Assembly: GCA_001586965.3 (NCBI GenBank)
Contig: LUCW03002234.1
Location: forward strand, 1-31,956
DNA length: 31,956 bases
Reading direction: 5' to 3'
From: Sphaeroforma sirkka
Lineage: Eukaryota; Opisthokonta; Ichthyosporea; Ichthyophonida
A program made the position numbers and the translations under genes. Positions 30,591 to 31,956 of this stretch are shown here, piece after piece. The notes beneath the pieces are model-generated. The model searched no databases. It was not told where the DNA came from and saw nothing but the letters and a program-made list of their open reading frames with translations. Position 1 is the first letter of the stretch. Every line of letters begins with the position of its first letter.

Positions 30591-31956
30591 ACACACGTAT
30601 CTTGCAAACAGTATTGTACTTCTCTGAACAATATGTATGAGGCGACATTATCTCTTATTTTTGCTACTAGCTAGTTCAATATAAATAGCACTCATATTTG
30701 TGTCCCTTCGCAGTGTTGTACATTTTGTGCCAGACTGGTCAAATACCCATGAGTTTGTAAAGGCATTTCGAGCCTGTCGAAATGACTTCTCAGACAATAT
30801 ATTTATCGTTGGTCATGCAATTAACGCAATACTTGTAATCATCATATGTCGTATTTGAATCTGCAAAATGCATATTGAAATTGATCTTCAAGATATCTAT
30901 CTACACGAAAACGATATAACGGCCCGCCTTTCACGTGTAAATGACGCGCATGAAAGTACAATCTTACAATATAGCGCAGTACGTGCAAGGAATGCTGCAT
31001 CATTCGCATGCTTACCGTTTAGAATAGGCTGTCGATGCCGTTGTCTTACACACATACCGACTGGGAACAACTTTTTACTGTCTCGTTGAACAAGCCAAAA
31101 AACATATGTTCACGCTTCTTTCGTTCACCAGCAAACCAGAGTCGCTACACACGCAACGTTTTTTCATTTTCGATATGTTCTAAACGGGTGTCATCATAAA
31201 AGGTGACATCCATTTTTTTTTTACAGCGCTTCGTAGCACATCATCAATACCTATCATAGTCTGTTCACAAGTTCATATACAGGCGGTGGAAAGAAACTTT
31301 GAAGCCTCTCTCATATGACTGTTTGTTTTCCATACCATCAAGTTGGCAGCAAAGCTCCTGAAAACCTATGATTTTTTCTTCGCTGCATTATCGTGAACCT
31401 GCTTCTCCTCAAGTTTTGCTGGAGTACACCACCGTCGAATACATATACTGAAGTACCGTGCAACCTAACACATTGATACGTGCATTATTAAATAGCTTGA
31501 GGTGTTTTAGCTATCTCGAGACTGTTAGTTATTTCGTAACTCCGCCATCATTACGAACGTGTATACTGCAAGCAATCTCTAGAGCGTTAAAAAAAAAAAT
31601 ACATTTTGTACACCAATCTATTGCTAAGTGAATCAATGAGCTTGCATCTACACTAGCCCACCTTATTCTTATCCGTGGTCTGAGCAAGGAGATATGTGTA
31701 GGGTTCGAATAGTGCGTCGTCTACAGAAGCCCAGTAAATTCAGAAACACCTATCATATCTTCTACTTCATCGATGGAATCGTTTTTAGGTTAGACATGTG
31801 TACATGGGCGTTGCATACAATTTTTCTTTTTTAAGTTATTTTTTTTCAAATTGAAAAGCATAGACTGCATTCTGATACTCATCACAATTGTGCAGTTACA
31901 AGGGTGTGTGTGTGCATACATGTGGTCATGTGTTTGTTATTGATTTATTGATATTG
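30591..31956. other. Unassigned right end of the window
   Basis: No known gene is seen. Minus-strand pieces between about 31000 and 31420 look coding-like (for example FQELCCQLDGMENKQSYE and MDVTFYDDTRLEHIENEK), but frames are short and no family is recognised. A plus-strand frame at 30868-31089 is equally unknown. Runs of A or T occur at about 31214 and 31589, and a TG-rich stretch lies at about 31900-31935. Confidence 0.4.

Noticed and set aside
1-31956. Polinton, giant-virus or virophage element
   Set aside because: No capsid, packaging ATPase or protein-primed polymerase motif was seen; the hairpin near 19.88 kb alone is not enough.

Overview
The window looks like transposon-rich, gene-poor DNA from a eukaryotic nucleus. 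It holds a short spliced gene, several generations of LTR retrotransposons, three copies of one LINE family, and a tRNA-like Pol III unit. The only host-like gene resembles Siw14-type (plant and fungal atypical dual-specificity) phosphatases. Its final exon has a DQQFIELF block that I associate with fungal members, so an early-diverging fungus is my best guess. A protist or small invertebrate cannot be excluded from sequence alone.

Layout. Positions 1-880 hold nothing I can assign. A Siw14-like phosphatase gene with two likely introns lies at 881-1743 (+). Positions 1744-4400 are unassigned. A decayed gag-like remnant lies at 4415-6300 (-), then the 3' end and LTR of a Ty3/gypsy-type element at 6660-7240 (+). 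The longest LINE copy fills about 7545-12240 (-), with an ORF1-like part, an AP-endonuclease and a reverse transcriptase. After a poorly explained stretch comes a second LTR with the start of gag (13610-14400, +), then a 5'-truncated LINE copy (14584-16250, +). An odd repeat cassette follows: two 175-bp direct repeats around a 31-bp-period array (16253-16980). A strongly decayed Ty3/gypsy body of another family lies at about 16981-19404 (-). Unidentified coding-like remnants with a hairpin and T-run sit at 19460-20184. A solo LTR (20234-21105, -) has its own 4-bp duplication and an insert of about 270 bp.

The main feature is a full-length Ty3/gypsy-type element at 22773-30417 (+). It has 596-bp LTRs, TG...CA ends and a CTGT target duplication, and it sits inside a third LINE copy (21765-22772 plus 30422-30590, -). 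The LINE reading frame resumes on the far side of the element. The element is broken, with roughly ten interruptions in its coding region, yet its LTRs are almost identical, so insertion was recent. Its pol order is protease, reverse transcriptase, RNase H, an extra module resembling the one after RNase H in DIRS-type elements, integrase with GPF motif, and a chromodomain-like tail. Its gag carries an antisense tRNA-like Pol III unit.

The best leads are the DIRS-type module inside an LTR element, the tRNA-like unit, the repeat cassette at 16.25-16.98 kb, the altered P-loop of the phosphatase, and the hairpin between convergent remnants near 19.88 kb. No new defence or catalytic system can be claimed from this window.
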